Shown one piece after another: positions 14,026 through 26,146 of a stretch of DNA of 64,000 nucleotides. The DNA lies in the NCBI RefSeq assembly GCF_947623445.1, contig NC_135243.1, positions 16,618,501 to 16,682,500 of the forward strand, written 5' to 3'. The stretch comes from Clavelina lepadiformis (taxonomy: Eukaryota; Chordata; Ascidiacea; Aplousobranchia; Clavelinidae). A model generated the notes under the pieces. The model did not search any database and was not told the DNA's origin. It saw only the letters and a program-made list of their open reading frames with translations. Within the stretch, counting starts at the first letter, position 1. Each line of letters starts with the position of its first letter. Made by a program: the position numbers and the translations under genes.

Positions 14026-14653
14026 ACACTGTCATCCCTTTTTAACACCAAAGCAACACTTGGAATACACAAAACATGCTTTTTGGTGTTTTCTAAGTGT
14101 TTGTGTGGTGTTGTAGATCAATTTTGCTCTGAAAACCGTTTAAAACACATTGAAATTGAACACATAAACACGTGTAGCCTTAGGTTTGAGCAATTATCAA
14201 ACTTCTACAACACATAGAAAGCACAACGAATAATTAGATTATTAGAACATGTTGCACACGTGTTGACGATCTGTTTTGTGTATAGATTTATAGAATATTC
14301 TTATGTCACGTGATGGTTCCAATTGGCTGCGTTTCTAACAGTTTTAAAAGTAGGTCGAAAAGCGCGACAGCGTCCATCAGTCTTGTTGGGATGCTGGTAA
14401 ATAACAATGCAGGACTAGTAAACAAGTGCACAGTCAGATGATGTCACAGTTTCAGTAACTGGGGTCTAGCATACAAATGCACCCTGTGGTTGTGCATATG
14501 TATACTAGACCTAAGAATGCAATTTATGCACTCAAAATATTGAGTGAACCTATGCCAAGCTCTGCAGTATCGCATGTTGTAACCCAACCAGTTGCAACAT
14601 ATATAGTTGGTATAGACGAATTTTTTAGTTTGAACTTATAGTCACAGACTAAT
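14026..14653. other. Spacer between the duplicated blocks
   Basis: This stretch has no counterpart elsewhere in the window. It is rich in AACAC/GTGTT words around 14045-14270. No gene or RNA is recognisable. Confidence 0.5.
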
Positions 14654-16413
14654 ATGGCTAATTGAAGTATCGTGATGTAATGGCTAATTAACACCTTGAC
14701 TCCAGACGTATCTGACTTTATTGTTTGGTGTATACTGATTTGAATCCGCGATGGTCAAAAACCACTAAAGTGCATAAAGACCTATGTTTATTAAGTAGCC
14801 TACCAACACAAGCAAAAAAGCCCGTTTTTAATTATATTTAGTGAATCGGGGTGCTGAGGTAACGATGTTATGTTATTTAATCGTTACTAAAACATTATCA
14901 GAAGCTTGTGATTTATGATTAAACAAAACTTTAAGTATGGTTGTCGTAGTAACGTCTGAGATTTATCATTGCCCCCATGATTAATAGTTAGTAACGTATC
15001 ACAACACTAGTATTTAAGTAACTTATTGTATTCAACAAATTATACCTTGCAAATGGAACACGACACGACTAAACTTCAATAAATGACACCCACCAAATAG
15101 CACATCAGAATAAGAAAGAAGCAACCATCGAAAAGCATCGAAAGAACTGAATACTAATTTAGTAATTTCTAATTTACTAATTTACTAATTTATAATAAAT
15201 GAGTTATTACATAATTACATTAGCCTTTTTTTAAATTGATTCTAGAATACTCTACGGTAGTTGTATGATTTAATTTAAACTAAGCTAATGATTGGCTAAT
15301 AACCACGATATAAACAGCACAGCACACTGAAATCAAGCAATAATTACGCTACCGATCAGCAATACGGAAAAACAAGTTAACCGCTAGGTGTTGAAAAAGC
15401 GAAAATAATATTGTAATCTAAACACGCTGAATCAGCGCTGGCCACAGTGCCATTCATAGTTCACCGTGCATTGGTTATGTAGCCTAATAATATGAATAAC
15501 AATACATAAAGGTGCCTGCACAATAGTTGGGATGCATCGTCACACGGCAACGCAATCGCAAAATAATGCATGGTCAGCCAATCGGCACACGCACAAACAT
15601 TCGTACTTGTATATGTAGTCTAAGCCTTAAACTGAATGCATTAAAAACGGATCCACCGGTAGCGCCAACTGTGTGAGTGTGTCTGTGTAATACCACGATG
15701 GAACCAATAAAGCTTAGGGTACAAAGGAAATCTCGACGCCTAAAAGTCCATAAGTTAGCCAACATTCAAATTTTCAAATTCAGTGTGTAGGCCCCTTTTC
15801 TTCATATTGTATGTCCTCATTTACAATACACGCTACTCTACAGTTTCGGAGTAAAAGAGCACAAAATATAGTATAAAAGTATATAAAAGTAAACCTAGCT
15901 ATAGCGTACTCCGAATTATGTTGAGTGAAGTAACTTAAAATTTTTCTCCAATGTTGGAATTTTATAAACGAAATTTTATGCAGCGTACTTGTGTCTGTAC
16001 GGAAATATACACGTTACAGAACATAGCAAATCAACCAACCAATCTTATGGTTAATTGTAGCGTTTTAACAGTTACTACAATAAAAAAAAAATGTTAAAAA
16101 TTGCTAAAATCTAAATTAAGTTCTAACCAGTGCGCTTAACGCTTGGTTCAACAAAAAAATCGTGCAAGTGTTTATTCAAAATTGAGAATTGAAAATTGAA
16201 AACAACCTTGAAAAACAAATCTTTTGAACAAAGTAACGATATTTTTATCACTATGAGTCACTCGCTGCAAGTTAATGTACAAAGCACACAATCAACGTTT
16301 TCCAACCTTTTCAAGTTTAATGTTAAAATTAAATAATTTTTCTGACCTCATTAATTTTATTGCAAAATTTACTGCAATTGCTTTTATAGTTATCAAGTCA
16401 AATTGTTTCCTTG

Positions 16414-19400
16414 TCAGCAAACCCTTGATAGTGAGGAAGGTGGTTGCTTAGATCTAAATATTTGCTTTCTCCGGAACTTTGCTTGAATTTCATCGGTGCT
16501 TTTGCCTTTCGTGTCAGGAATGAAAATGACGATGTAGATCAGAAATAATATTGTGCATCCGAGCCATGGTGTCACGCTGTACGCTTTCAAATACTCCTGG
16601 CAGTTTTAGGCAGAGTTAGTCACAGGCAATCAACAGTGTTTTTCAAAGGATTATAATTTTCAAAGAAAATATTATCATTCATATATCAGATTACTTATAT
16701 CGAGTATGCTATTAAATTCTTGTACATGCAGAACCAAGCTTACAAGATGTTATTGAGAAAGTAGCTTTAGTTTATAGCCTATTTACTTGTAAATAAGGTG
16801 CAAGAAATCCCACTAGCCAAGATGAAATCCATAGTATGACATTTCCTACTGAGACGCATGTAGCTCGTGTAGGTTCGATCGTAATTTCACTTATAATAGC
16901 CAACTGAGCTATGGTAAGGCCATTCGTGCACCTAAAAATGTATTGTTGTCGTGAAAAAGATATGAGAAGGTATATGTTGGGCAGTATTAGCCTAATGATT
17001 AAGGCGTTAGCACATGAAACTGTCATAAGCACTACAATATCATCATCTATTTCAAGGCAATCAGTTTTCAAAATAACATACAGTCAATGTGCAACATCTT
17101 ACGTCAAATGTAATGCGACAGCAACGATTGCAAAATACGACATCACAGCAGCTGATTGAAGATGACGAGTTGCTTGGCTTACAGTAAACAAAACAAGGCT
17201 GAAGATTATGCCTGAATTCGCCAAAATGCAAAGTTTTCTTCCCCCAAACCTCAACATCAATCTAGACTGCAAGATTAACTTTCGATTCATTCAGCACTCG
17301 CAACATAAAGTCAACTAATTTCAGATAATCCTTATGTGATAATAACCTACCAAAACACACGTTGTGACGATTTGCAATGAAAAAACACCAATGGTAGCAT
17401 AAGTAACGCGATCTTGAGGAATGCCTGCATCGATAAAAACTAAATCCATGTAAAGGATAAAGCAGTTAAACCCGGTAAACATCAAATTGGCCAGCAAAGC
17501 ACATACAGCGTACAACTGATTTCTAAAAAATAATATTTCGTCATTTAAATATACCTAATGTACACGTAGGCTTAAATTTCTTATGGAAATGTTTAAGCTG
17601 TATTACCAGATGTGGACAGCCGGTTTTGAAAGTACCGTGGGTAACGGTACCGGTACTTGGCAAAAAATGTACCGACTGTTCCGGTATTCGGTACTATTTT
17701 AAAATAGTAGTTCGTTACTTTGTCGGTACTCGGTATCGGCACTTTTTGTGAAAAATATTCTGCTGCAAATGCAATGTTTGCCTCGATTATGCCCCTGGTA
17801 AAGGTTATTTTAGGTCAAAACATATGTGACATTAATGCAATTTCGCTTGACATTTTTAGATTAAAAACGATCAACAGATGCTAAAATTAGTATTAAGGAT
17901 TAATTAACATGTATTTTTGAAAATGCACTTGATAAAATTTTAAAATAATCACGTAAAAAGTACCAATTACTAGTACCGACTGAAATTTCTTGAAATTAAT
18001 TCGGTACAGAGATTCGGTACTTTTTTTCAAAAGTACCGACGGTATGGGTATCGGTACTGAAAAAGTACCGCGGAACAGTAATTCGTTACTATAGTACCGC
18101 GGTACTGCCCACATATATGTATATTACATCGCTAATATGAAGTAGGTCTTTTGTTCATAAAACGTACAGCTGCATATGGAAACGATGAAAAGGGTAGCCT
18201 AACATAGCTGTTAGTTACAGACTACTGTATGTATATAAATGCTCAATTCGACCGACTTTCAAACTACAGTTCTGTTGAGAAACTTTATTATGAATACAGA
18301 AAGTAGTCATATACCTGTACTGCTGCGTTCTATAAATTTGGCGTATTCCTAGTTGTTTGCTGGCAATATTAATTTCAGCTTCTATTTTTTCAATTTCGCT
18401 TTCAACCTGAAAAAAAAATATGATTTCAAACTTGTCATTTCCAGGCCAGTGTTGCAGGATTTCAAGCGGGCCAATTGGCACGGGCGTGCAACTTTATACT
18501 GAGCCTATTTACTTGCAATTCACATTTATTGTCGCGCTCTCATAAACTAAGCATGCGGTAGGTTCACAACACAAAAGTTAAAAAATATTGTCCAAGAAAT
18601 ATATAAGCTACAAATTTTTGTGTCTCTATAGAAGATATTCCAACCGCGCGGTAGAGCTATGCACCAGTTTATGCTCATGTGAGGTAGATGTACACTCTAA
18701 AATTGTGTTCAGGTTTACGTGTCAACTCCCACCTTTCTCCAAACAAGATGCAGGGCAAAGTGTGGGCTAAATGTGAAATGATTTCACAAACTTTTTGAGG
18801 TACTGTTGAAATATGTTCGATGTTTTTACAATAACAACTGAAAATTTGGCTTGTTCAAATAATTTTCTTTTTTTTTCTTTATGTTAGATTTCTTGATGAA
18901 ATATTATAAAGCAGCAGGCCTATGTGACCCACCATAGGAATTATGAGCTCAAATTTTGCAGGGTCCTTGCCTGGTCAGGGTACACATTGCGCTCCATGAA
19001 TAGGCTACACAGCCCTGGTCATTTGTAAAAGCTATAACAATTTCAGCTCTCCCACCTGTCCATCTCGCATCCTTTGTAATACCAAAACTGCTTCACTCTT
19101 ATGACCGTTACGGATGAGATAATATGTTGTTTCCGGAAACCTTGCACTTGCGGTCAAATATATCAGCGATGGAATTGCCACCAAACTTATTGCAATCGGC
19201 CATCTTCCCTGTCCTCCCAGTATCTTTTCACGATAAATGCAGTTATGCACACTTATTACATGGTAGGCTTATTTATGTATTCATGTACACTATGTGTATA
19301 ATGTATATACACATATATATATTGGAGTTTAGCGAGTTTGTTATGTATACGCAAGTATACTATTAAAGACTGTAAGGTAAAAAAATTGCACATGTACCTT

Positions 19401-20340
19401 TGGATGTGATATTATTACGGCCAGTGCACACCCAAAAGCAATTGAGATACCGATCATACTTTGCCAAAACGTTTGTGACGTTTTAGCGCTCATCTCAGCC
19501 ACCAACAATTGTGATAAACCTGCGTACCGTTAGTAAGCTTACTGCAAACATTTTCACTATTGGAAACTGTTACAATACTATATTTAATCGGGACACGTGG
19601 AGCTGCTCATCCCAATATGTTATAATCTTACCCCATGCGATTCCACAAGCGATTCCGGCTAATAATCGACCGACTATGAAGGTTTCATATGACAAGGTTA
19701 AACCACCAGCGAGCGCTGTGATTAGTACTGCTATAATATTAATTAAATGGCACAGTTGAGCGGTCCGTTTGCTTGATATGTATTTTAATATATATTTAAA
19801 AGAAACAGCCCCAATAAAACAGCCTATTATGAGGGTCGATGTCGCCAATGTGAGTATGGTAGTCCACGTCGTTTCTGGCATAACCACAGTATATCGATTC
19901 TATAAAAAATGAATCAAGCATTGATATAATCAATGAATCACTGTTAAGACTTTTAATGTAATTTTACTTGAAACGTTTGATTGAATCCGGTTTGTAATGT
20001 TAACATCACTGGACTCATCCATGCAAGGTGGTATCCAACTAAAATCGGTAGCATTGTAGAGACCATAAACAAGTAAACCACAGCAAAACGCGAGTTTACC
20101 TGCAGCAAATACGACAGCCTTACTTTTATTAAACTTACCTAGACTTTATTTTAATAATGTAAGCTATGCCAAAAATAGTCTAATGTATACCGGGTTTGAA
20201 AATAAGTATTTTGTACAATATGCTTAACGTAATAGTTTACCATATTCAAAAATGAATTAATGTTTTTTTATTATAATCAAACTTAACGATGTGGTTGCAA
20301 TACTTACTGTTTCATTTTTAATACTTTTTGGCTCTTGCAT
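16414..20340 (-). CDS. SLC2/GLUT-type facilitative sugar transporter, copy B (intact)
   Basis: The ten exons are 20308-20340, 19968-20099, 19632-19899, 19398-19519, 19056-19223, 18315-18406, 17351-17522, 17103-17266, 16787-16931 and 16414-16596. They give 492 residues, typical of class I/II GLUTs. It starts MQEPKSIKNET. Major-facilitator landmarks are GYHLAWMSP, GRLLAGIACGIAWG, SQLLVAEMSAKTSQTFWQ, LGGQGRWP, PETTYYLI (PESPR-like), RFGGRKL (RxGRR-like) and PDTKGKSTDEI. The exon 6 loop VESEIEKIEAEINIASKQ is the charged cytoplasmic loop between spans 6 and 7. The product should be a 12-span plasma-membrane carrier for hexoses or related polyols; sequence alone does not give the substrate. Every exon length and phase equals copy A. 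Closest named family: SLC2; no member assigned. Confidence 0.9.
17630..18115. mobile_element. GGTACC-rich MITE-like element in transporter intron 6, copy B
   Basis: Counterpart of the element at 10620-11130, with the same left (GGACAGCCGGTTTTG) and right (TACCGCGGTACTGCCCAC) ends and the same interior order. Shared position in both gene copies dates it before the duplication. Confidence 0.6.
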
Positions 20341-20977
20341 TTTATTTCTTAGACTGATATTAATATTACAAAGTGTACGTTGATACCTTTAACCTTAATG
20401 TAAATATCTGAAATCAATGCGCATTTGCATAAGGAAAAAAAACTATTTAGTTATAATTTGAAATGCATAATGCGCCGATGTGTAATTACTAATTTATCAC
20501 TAATTCGTCGAAAAAAATAGCAAAAAAAATATTTACTAAACGATTAGGCCTAGAAATTGTGCAAATAAAAGCTAAAACATTAATTTAAAATCGATATGAC
20601 CTTTTCCTCAAAACACCACAAAAGTATAGCAACATGCCCTATTGCCTACGGCATTCTGATTAACATTATTCAGGTTTACCACAGCTTAAAATGTAACGAT
20701 TTTGAAAAAAAAAAGAATTTTTAACCCACGTCAGTCGTTATGAATATTTTACAACACCTTTGCCTAGATTAAATTCTCGTTTATATTACTTTCAAGCATA
20801 AACGTCCTGAATCTGTATGATCAGTAATGCTTGCAAACCGGATTTGCTACGCCAAAAATCTGTCGGAATACAACTTCATGTAAAGGGAATTTGAGTACCG
20901 TATTTTGTTTTAACCAACAAAGAAAATTATATTATAGGACTAAATGTTAACACGAATATATCAATAATACCATTATA

Positions 20978-21740
20978 GGGTACATTGATTGAATGGCTTG
21001 GTTATAAAGTTCAAGAATTACATTCACATTTACGATGTCAAAAAATCTGTTTACGATCTGATCACCTAAAGGTAAAGACGCAATTAAAGATATTCCATGA
21101 AAGGTGGCTTACTAGCATATAGGACGGTGAACGACCAACTGACCATGTGTCACGAGAATATCTTTACGCACTTGTTTTAAGAAGCACTGCATTTTAATAT
21201 TATATAATCCAATTTTTAAGGCACTAGTTTGCGGTGTAGTTTGTTATTGTGTACTGTGTAGTAATATTTTACCGTTGTGGCACTTGTGACCCGTTTTATC
21301 GTTTTTAGGAAATTGTAGACGTAGACAGAACGTACACGTTTTTTTTGTTCCCTACTACTCTTCCCCGAAGCATGTCACGCTACCCGCGAATCGTTATTCT
21401 AATGATTATAATGATGGTGGGTGGTACGTTGATGGTAAAAGCGGAAAGTTTCTTGTTTAAGGTTAACCTTGGTTACGCATGCACCCATGCACTTATAAGG
21501 GCATACTCAGGTGATATATTGTTTTCAAAATGAACGATTTACGTGCAACAAAGCCTACATAAGCTTGGAAAAAATGTTTGTCTATAGCTATAAAAGTGAG
21601 ATTATTTTACTCATAAGTGGCTAAGCAAACCTTTCGGACAAAATTATTTTAATTACAACAAAGTAGGTGTAAAATGCTGCTGTGCAAGTAATATCATACT
21701 ATACATAGCAGAGTGTAAGAAAAACTTTATTTTTATTTTG
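20978..21740. other. Intergenic region with one possible signal-peptide exon
   Basis: The only coding-like signal is a short ORF from ATG 21372, reading MSRYPRIVILMIIMMVGG then TLMVKAESFLFK. It is a basic start, a hydrophobic core and an A-x-A-like end, followed by AAG|GTTAAC, a weak donor. It could be a first exon of a secreted product, but no second exon is identifiable and chance is a real alternative. Confidence 0.25.
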
Positions 21741-21748
21741 CCCAAGGC

Positions 21749-22481
21749 TAGGCATACCATATTTTTGTGATTGAAAAGTGGGACGCTTCAGAACAACGAA
21801 CCTTATCAGATAAATGTGGTTCATATTTTACTAGGAGTATGCAACTATTTTGGATTCCTATCGTCAGGGACAACTAAAGTAGTAAGACACCAAGAAAAAC
21901 TAAAATAATTCATTTTACTAAGAAACAAAACAATGTTCAAGCATTTGTAAATTTACATAATCGTCCAATCATACTTTTCTGTAAAAAATACTTTCTTCAA
22001 GAAGTCTTTATTCGACTTTATTTTCTCATAAAAATCACAGCAGGAAAAGTCAGTGTTAATTTTGCAGGTGGTAAGGGCTTTCACATTCAAATGGTTTTTG
22101 CAGAAGGAAATGCAAACAAGTACCGGAACGAGATAAGTTCTTTCCATAACCTAACTGCAAAAAGATCACCTCCTACTAGCCTACTATTACTGAACTAGCG
22201 AATGCGCTAACAATAAACTCACTACTGGACCAATTACCCGTTACAATGACGTAACAATTACTTTCACATTTAACACAACGAAACAAGAACACGCATCGAG
22301 CATCACTCTTCAGCAAGTTGGCTAAGCAGACCTATCACAGCATGCTAATATTCGTGTAGTGTGGGGCAATGTTGGCTGACTAAATGCCAAAGCGGGACTT
22401 TGGGTTGACTGAGCGGGACGCCGGGACAAAGCCTTAAAAAGAGGGACTGTCCCGGCTAAAACGGGACGTATGGTAAGCCTA
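21749..22481. mobile_element. hAT-like MITE with perfect 8-bp target duplication
   Basis: The ends are TAGGCATACCATATTTTT on the left and, on the other strand, TAGGCTTACCATACGTCCC on the right. The flanks are CCCAAGGC at 21741-21748 and 22482-22489, an exact 8-bp duplication. The right part has several CGGGAC words. The 64-codon antisense ORF inside has no known relatives to me. An 8-bp duplication with TAGG ends fits a non-autonomous hAT element. Confidence 0.85.
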
Positions 22482-22489
22482 CCCAAGGC

Positions 22490-23118
22490 GGATGGTAACG
22501 CCTGATAAAATTTACCTATGTGACGTCATATTGATGTAAGCTCTATTTGCCATCAATTTCTTTATTTACAATTGCAATATTTTTTCTTAAAAGAATGTTT
22601 ATATATTTATCACTGTACTTTGTAACTTTTAAACTCGTCCTGTACCATTGAACGATCGCACCCTATAAAGAACGAGTAAAGTACAGTATATGTGCTAATT
22701 ATTATTTATTGTGCCAGCAAAACAACGATATCATACATTATGAGTTGTGCCCATTATTATCAAATGAATCTATCCTACCGGCTATATCAGTTAAAAGTGA
22801 CATGTTGTAACGTTAGAAATAATATAGTTTTCTGAGTAACAGTTAAGTTTCCCCTTTAAATCCGGTATTCTAATCACGATATGGCAGCTATCCATATATC
22901 AATTCAATTGCATCATTGTGCATAATTGTGAGTGGTAAATGCTTTTTTAACTAGTTTAATTATGATTATACCGTATAAAGACTGATTTGTTAAAATTAAA
23001 GTTGTTTTAGGTTTTTGTTTATTGAATAAATGTTGTAATTGAAAAGGTGCTTAATGTCATTAAGATTAAAAATACTTTCTTACGTAACGTAATCAGAAAC
23101 GTTTTGCCATGACTCACC
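22490..23118. other. No feature recognised
   Basis: AT-rich sequence without a convincing ORF, repeat or RNA gene. Confidence 0.4.
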
Positions 23119-23840
23119 TTTATACTTTTCTAAGCGCTGTTGCGCATTTTGTCGCAGTGATATCCAAGTCACAATTTTGCACTTGATCATTGTTTAGTTG
23201 AGGGGTGGTGGATTGAGCAATTATTTCATTTAAAACGTCTTCATCGACTGGGCGATATTTATACAAGCTTTCATAAAACTCGCAGATTTCCAAAAGATCT
23301 AGAAGATCTGATCTTTTTGATCAGTCAAAGTTAAATCAGCTTTTTTAAGACGGCTTATAACCGAGGTTGCAATAGATCGGTTTTCAAGGCGCAAGAAATA
23401 AACAGTATTTTTCTCGCCTCGCTCCGTCCATTTTGCGCGACTTCTCACAATGGCACTCTGAGTCTTATTTTGAATTAAAGAGTCAAATTCGCAATGAAAA
23501 GCACATAATTCTTCAAGTTCTCCTTCTGACCAATCTCGATTTAAGCTTGCACTTAAATGCGTTATCTTATCACATAATTTTTTTTTTGTTTAACTGTCTC
23601 TTTTCAGATGCACTGTTCTTAATTGTATGACCTACCACTACGGATTTCATGGCATCCCAGATTATAGCAGAGGACGAAGATCTGGAAGATCATAAAATCT
23701 GAATGAAGACGTAGTTCTAAGTCATACAAAACGAGTTACTGAGAAATATCTCAATAAGTCGTTTTGTTTCTTAAGAAAATTTCGCATCGTTGAAAAGAGT
23801 GCAATTAAATTTCCAATACCCAGGGCCTGTTTGTATCGTA
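23119..23840 (-). mobile_element. Decayed Tx1/L1-type LINE fragment (ORF2, endonuclease-RT junction)
   Basis: Read on the minus strand, 23835 down to 23600 gives GPGYWKFNCTLFND and then IIWDAMKSVVVGHTI. From 23570 to 23120 it gives LWSEGELEELC, RSRAKWTERGEKNTVYFLRL, LLEICEFYESLYKYRPVDED and FLRLENRS-type text. That is the linker between the endonuclease and reverse transcriptase in Tx1-like LINE ORF2, with WxExGEKNTxYFLxLE as the mark. Stops and frameshifts are frequent. Both ends of the element are missing and no RT core is present. Confidence 0.75.
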
Positions 23841-26100
23841 TCCACAACAATACCGAATTGGAGTTGGCTATAGGACGCTGCTAGTGTAAAATTTTTAAAG
23901 GGGCCGAGAGAATAAAAAGTTTGGGAAGCACTGCCATATAGCTTCTAATATGTCCAAAACATTTTTTAAAATGTTGCATTGCTTATAATTGTAACTACAG
24001 GGTACAGTGCTTCGAAAGCTGTTGCACTTTTGTTAGCTACATTGCAATTACTTTTCGATCCTTTGATACGATAAGCCGACACAATTGTACACACATGAGA
24101 CTAATGTACATTCGTTTGAAACATAAATATCCAGTTAAAATAAGTTTAGACATAATATCTTCCATATAATATCTTAATATCTGGAATATCTTAATATTGA
24201 AAGATATAATATTTTCCGAAGTCTTTCTTTTTGAATCAATGCCTTTGTGGATTTCTCACGCGAAGTTAAAAGAGAAAAGAAAATTGCAAAAGAAAACTAG
24301 CCGAAGGGAGACAACACGCGTCACACATCAAACGTAGTGTAGCGTCTTCCTTGTCGAATTTCTATGGATATTACCGATCAGTGCAAGGCGAGCCCAATCG
24401 CTACTCGAACAACTGTCATTCTGGCAGAATCTTAGCAAGATCATAGAACCCAAAACAACAAAAGGGCAAAGCGACGCAGCACGGCCGCACATAACCGCGT
24501 AGCAAAGCAACATGCGTGATTTAAGCATCCATACCAGATGGTCAAGCATGGACTATACAGCAAAGTAAAGGTAAATATAAAGCATAAAATCGGTAAACAA
24601 AAGAAAAAATGATTAACTTTGCAATTAATACAAATTTTAGGTAAACCTAACAGGTACTCGAATAAAACTCCATCCATCACACTTTTGAGTTAAATAACGT
24701 GTACTCCAAAATGACGAACCAAGCGCGACGTGATAGAAATGCAATGATTCGACCCAAAATTTCAAATGATTTTGCTGAGAAATCTAACTCGGTGTTCCCA
24801 CTTTTTTATTGGCTTATGTTAACAGAAATTTACACAATTGTGTGATTTTATCCGCAATCCGCACAATTTCGGAGCTTTTCTTGAGATTTCTGCAGGGCAC
24901 AATTGAACCCGCGGTTCTTTTTGTAACAATTTGTAATACCTACCGTGGTCTTCCGACGCATATGATGCTGAACAGTGCTAGCACAACTCCACGACCTCAA
25001 ATAACTCCAGATCTATTCGGGATTGCTCTGTAGTAATGTTACCGGAGTTGCGATTTATAAGTCTCCGCCGCAAGGTGGTAGGATAGGCTATATGAGGTCA
25101 TTTCCAAAACATCTCATTACAACGATACAGTAGTAGGTATGTCAGCTGCATGAGTGAAGTGAGGTGAGTGCGAGGTCAACACAAATCGCTACATTTTAAC
25201 GCTCTAAAATCGAACGTGAAAAATATAATTCGCAGCAAAAATTAGGCAATTCGCGCAAATTCCACGCAAAGTTTTTTTTTTGAAAAAAATCCTCCGCGCA
25301 AAATCTAAACTTTCCAATTTGAAAATTTTTAATAAATATCTTTCAGGTGGTACCAAATGTTGCACCAGAAATTTTTGCGCCACTGTGCAAATGCAAGAAA
25401 CATGAATTTCACACTTATTCAAACTAGTTTTACAGTATTCCGATTGATTAATTTTAATTAAATAGACATCAAAGTTTCATTCAAGCTTTAAACCCTGTCA
25501 AACTTTTTCCATAAAAAAGGCATTTTTCGAAAATAAACGTATAGTGTATAGTAACGTATAGTAAGTTCTATATGTTTCGAATAGAAACCATAACCTTTAT
25601 TATTTTTTAGTATTGCATGCTGATTCCAAGCAAAGGCGCTTTCTAATCGTATCGTTAATTTTTTCCATGGACTGTAGGGATGGAAAAGTAAGGTGCTATT
25701 CTTGTTAGGGTGTGCCCAAACATGATAAGATAAATATTTGACGCATAGGCCTATACGGCACACCGCATACACCAAAGTATTAAGACCAGTTTAAAAGAAA
25801 ACGAGCCAAATACCAAGAAATCCAAGAAGTCAGAAGTAGCGAATCGTTTTATTTACTGCTGAAGAACATCGGAAACTTGAGATAAACAAACATCCAAATC
25901 CACAATCATCAATCAATGTTCAACATCGACGTGCAATCAGAGGCATTGCATTTATATAAAATGTGTTTGTTTTTCTTTCAAGAATTCAACGAAAACAGCA
26001 AAATTATTCGCAACGAATGAGTTTAAAAATCACGCTTAAAAGGAATCACAATACGAAAAGCAAACAACTTGAAAATAACAACAGAAAGATTGGCAAACAG
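23841..26100. other. No gene recognised
   Basis: Short ORFs only, none with family character. A phased GAATATC/AATATCTT-rich block lies near 24150-24215. AAATTTTT/GCGCAAAT words near 25200-25400 look like degenerate repeat. No RNA gene found. Confidence 0.4.
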
Positions 26101-26146
26101 AGCTAAAATTCAAATTGTCATCTGAAAGTAGCATTCAGATATGCCT

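Larger units (their letters stand above)
14654..20977. repeat. Segmental duplication, copy B (right)
   Basis: Direct repeat of 6855-14025 without the 7026-7770 block. All ten transporter exons and the intron-6 GGTACC element are in the same order. Differences are scattered substitutions and short indels, for example an extra AT at about 15611 that breaks the 128-codon antisense ORF of copy A. Confidence 0.93.
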
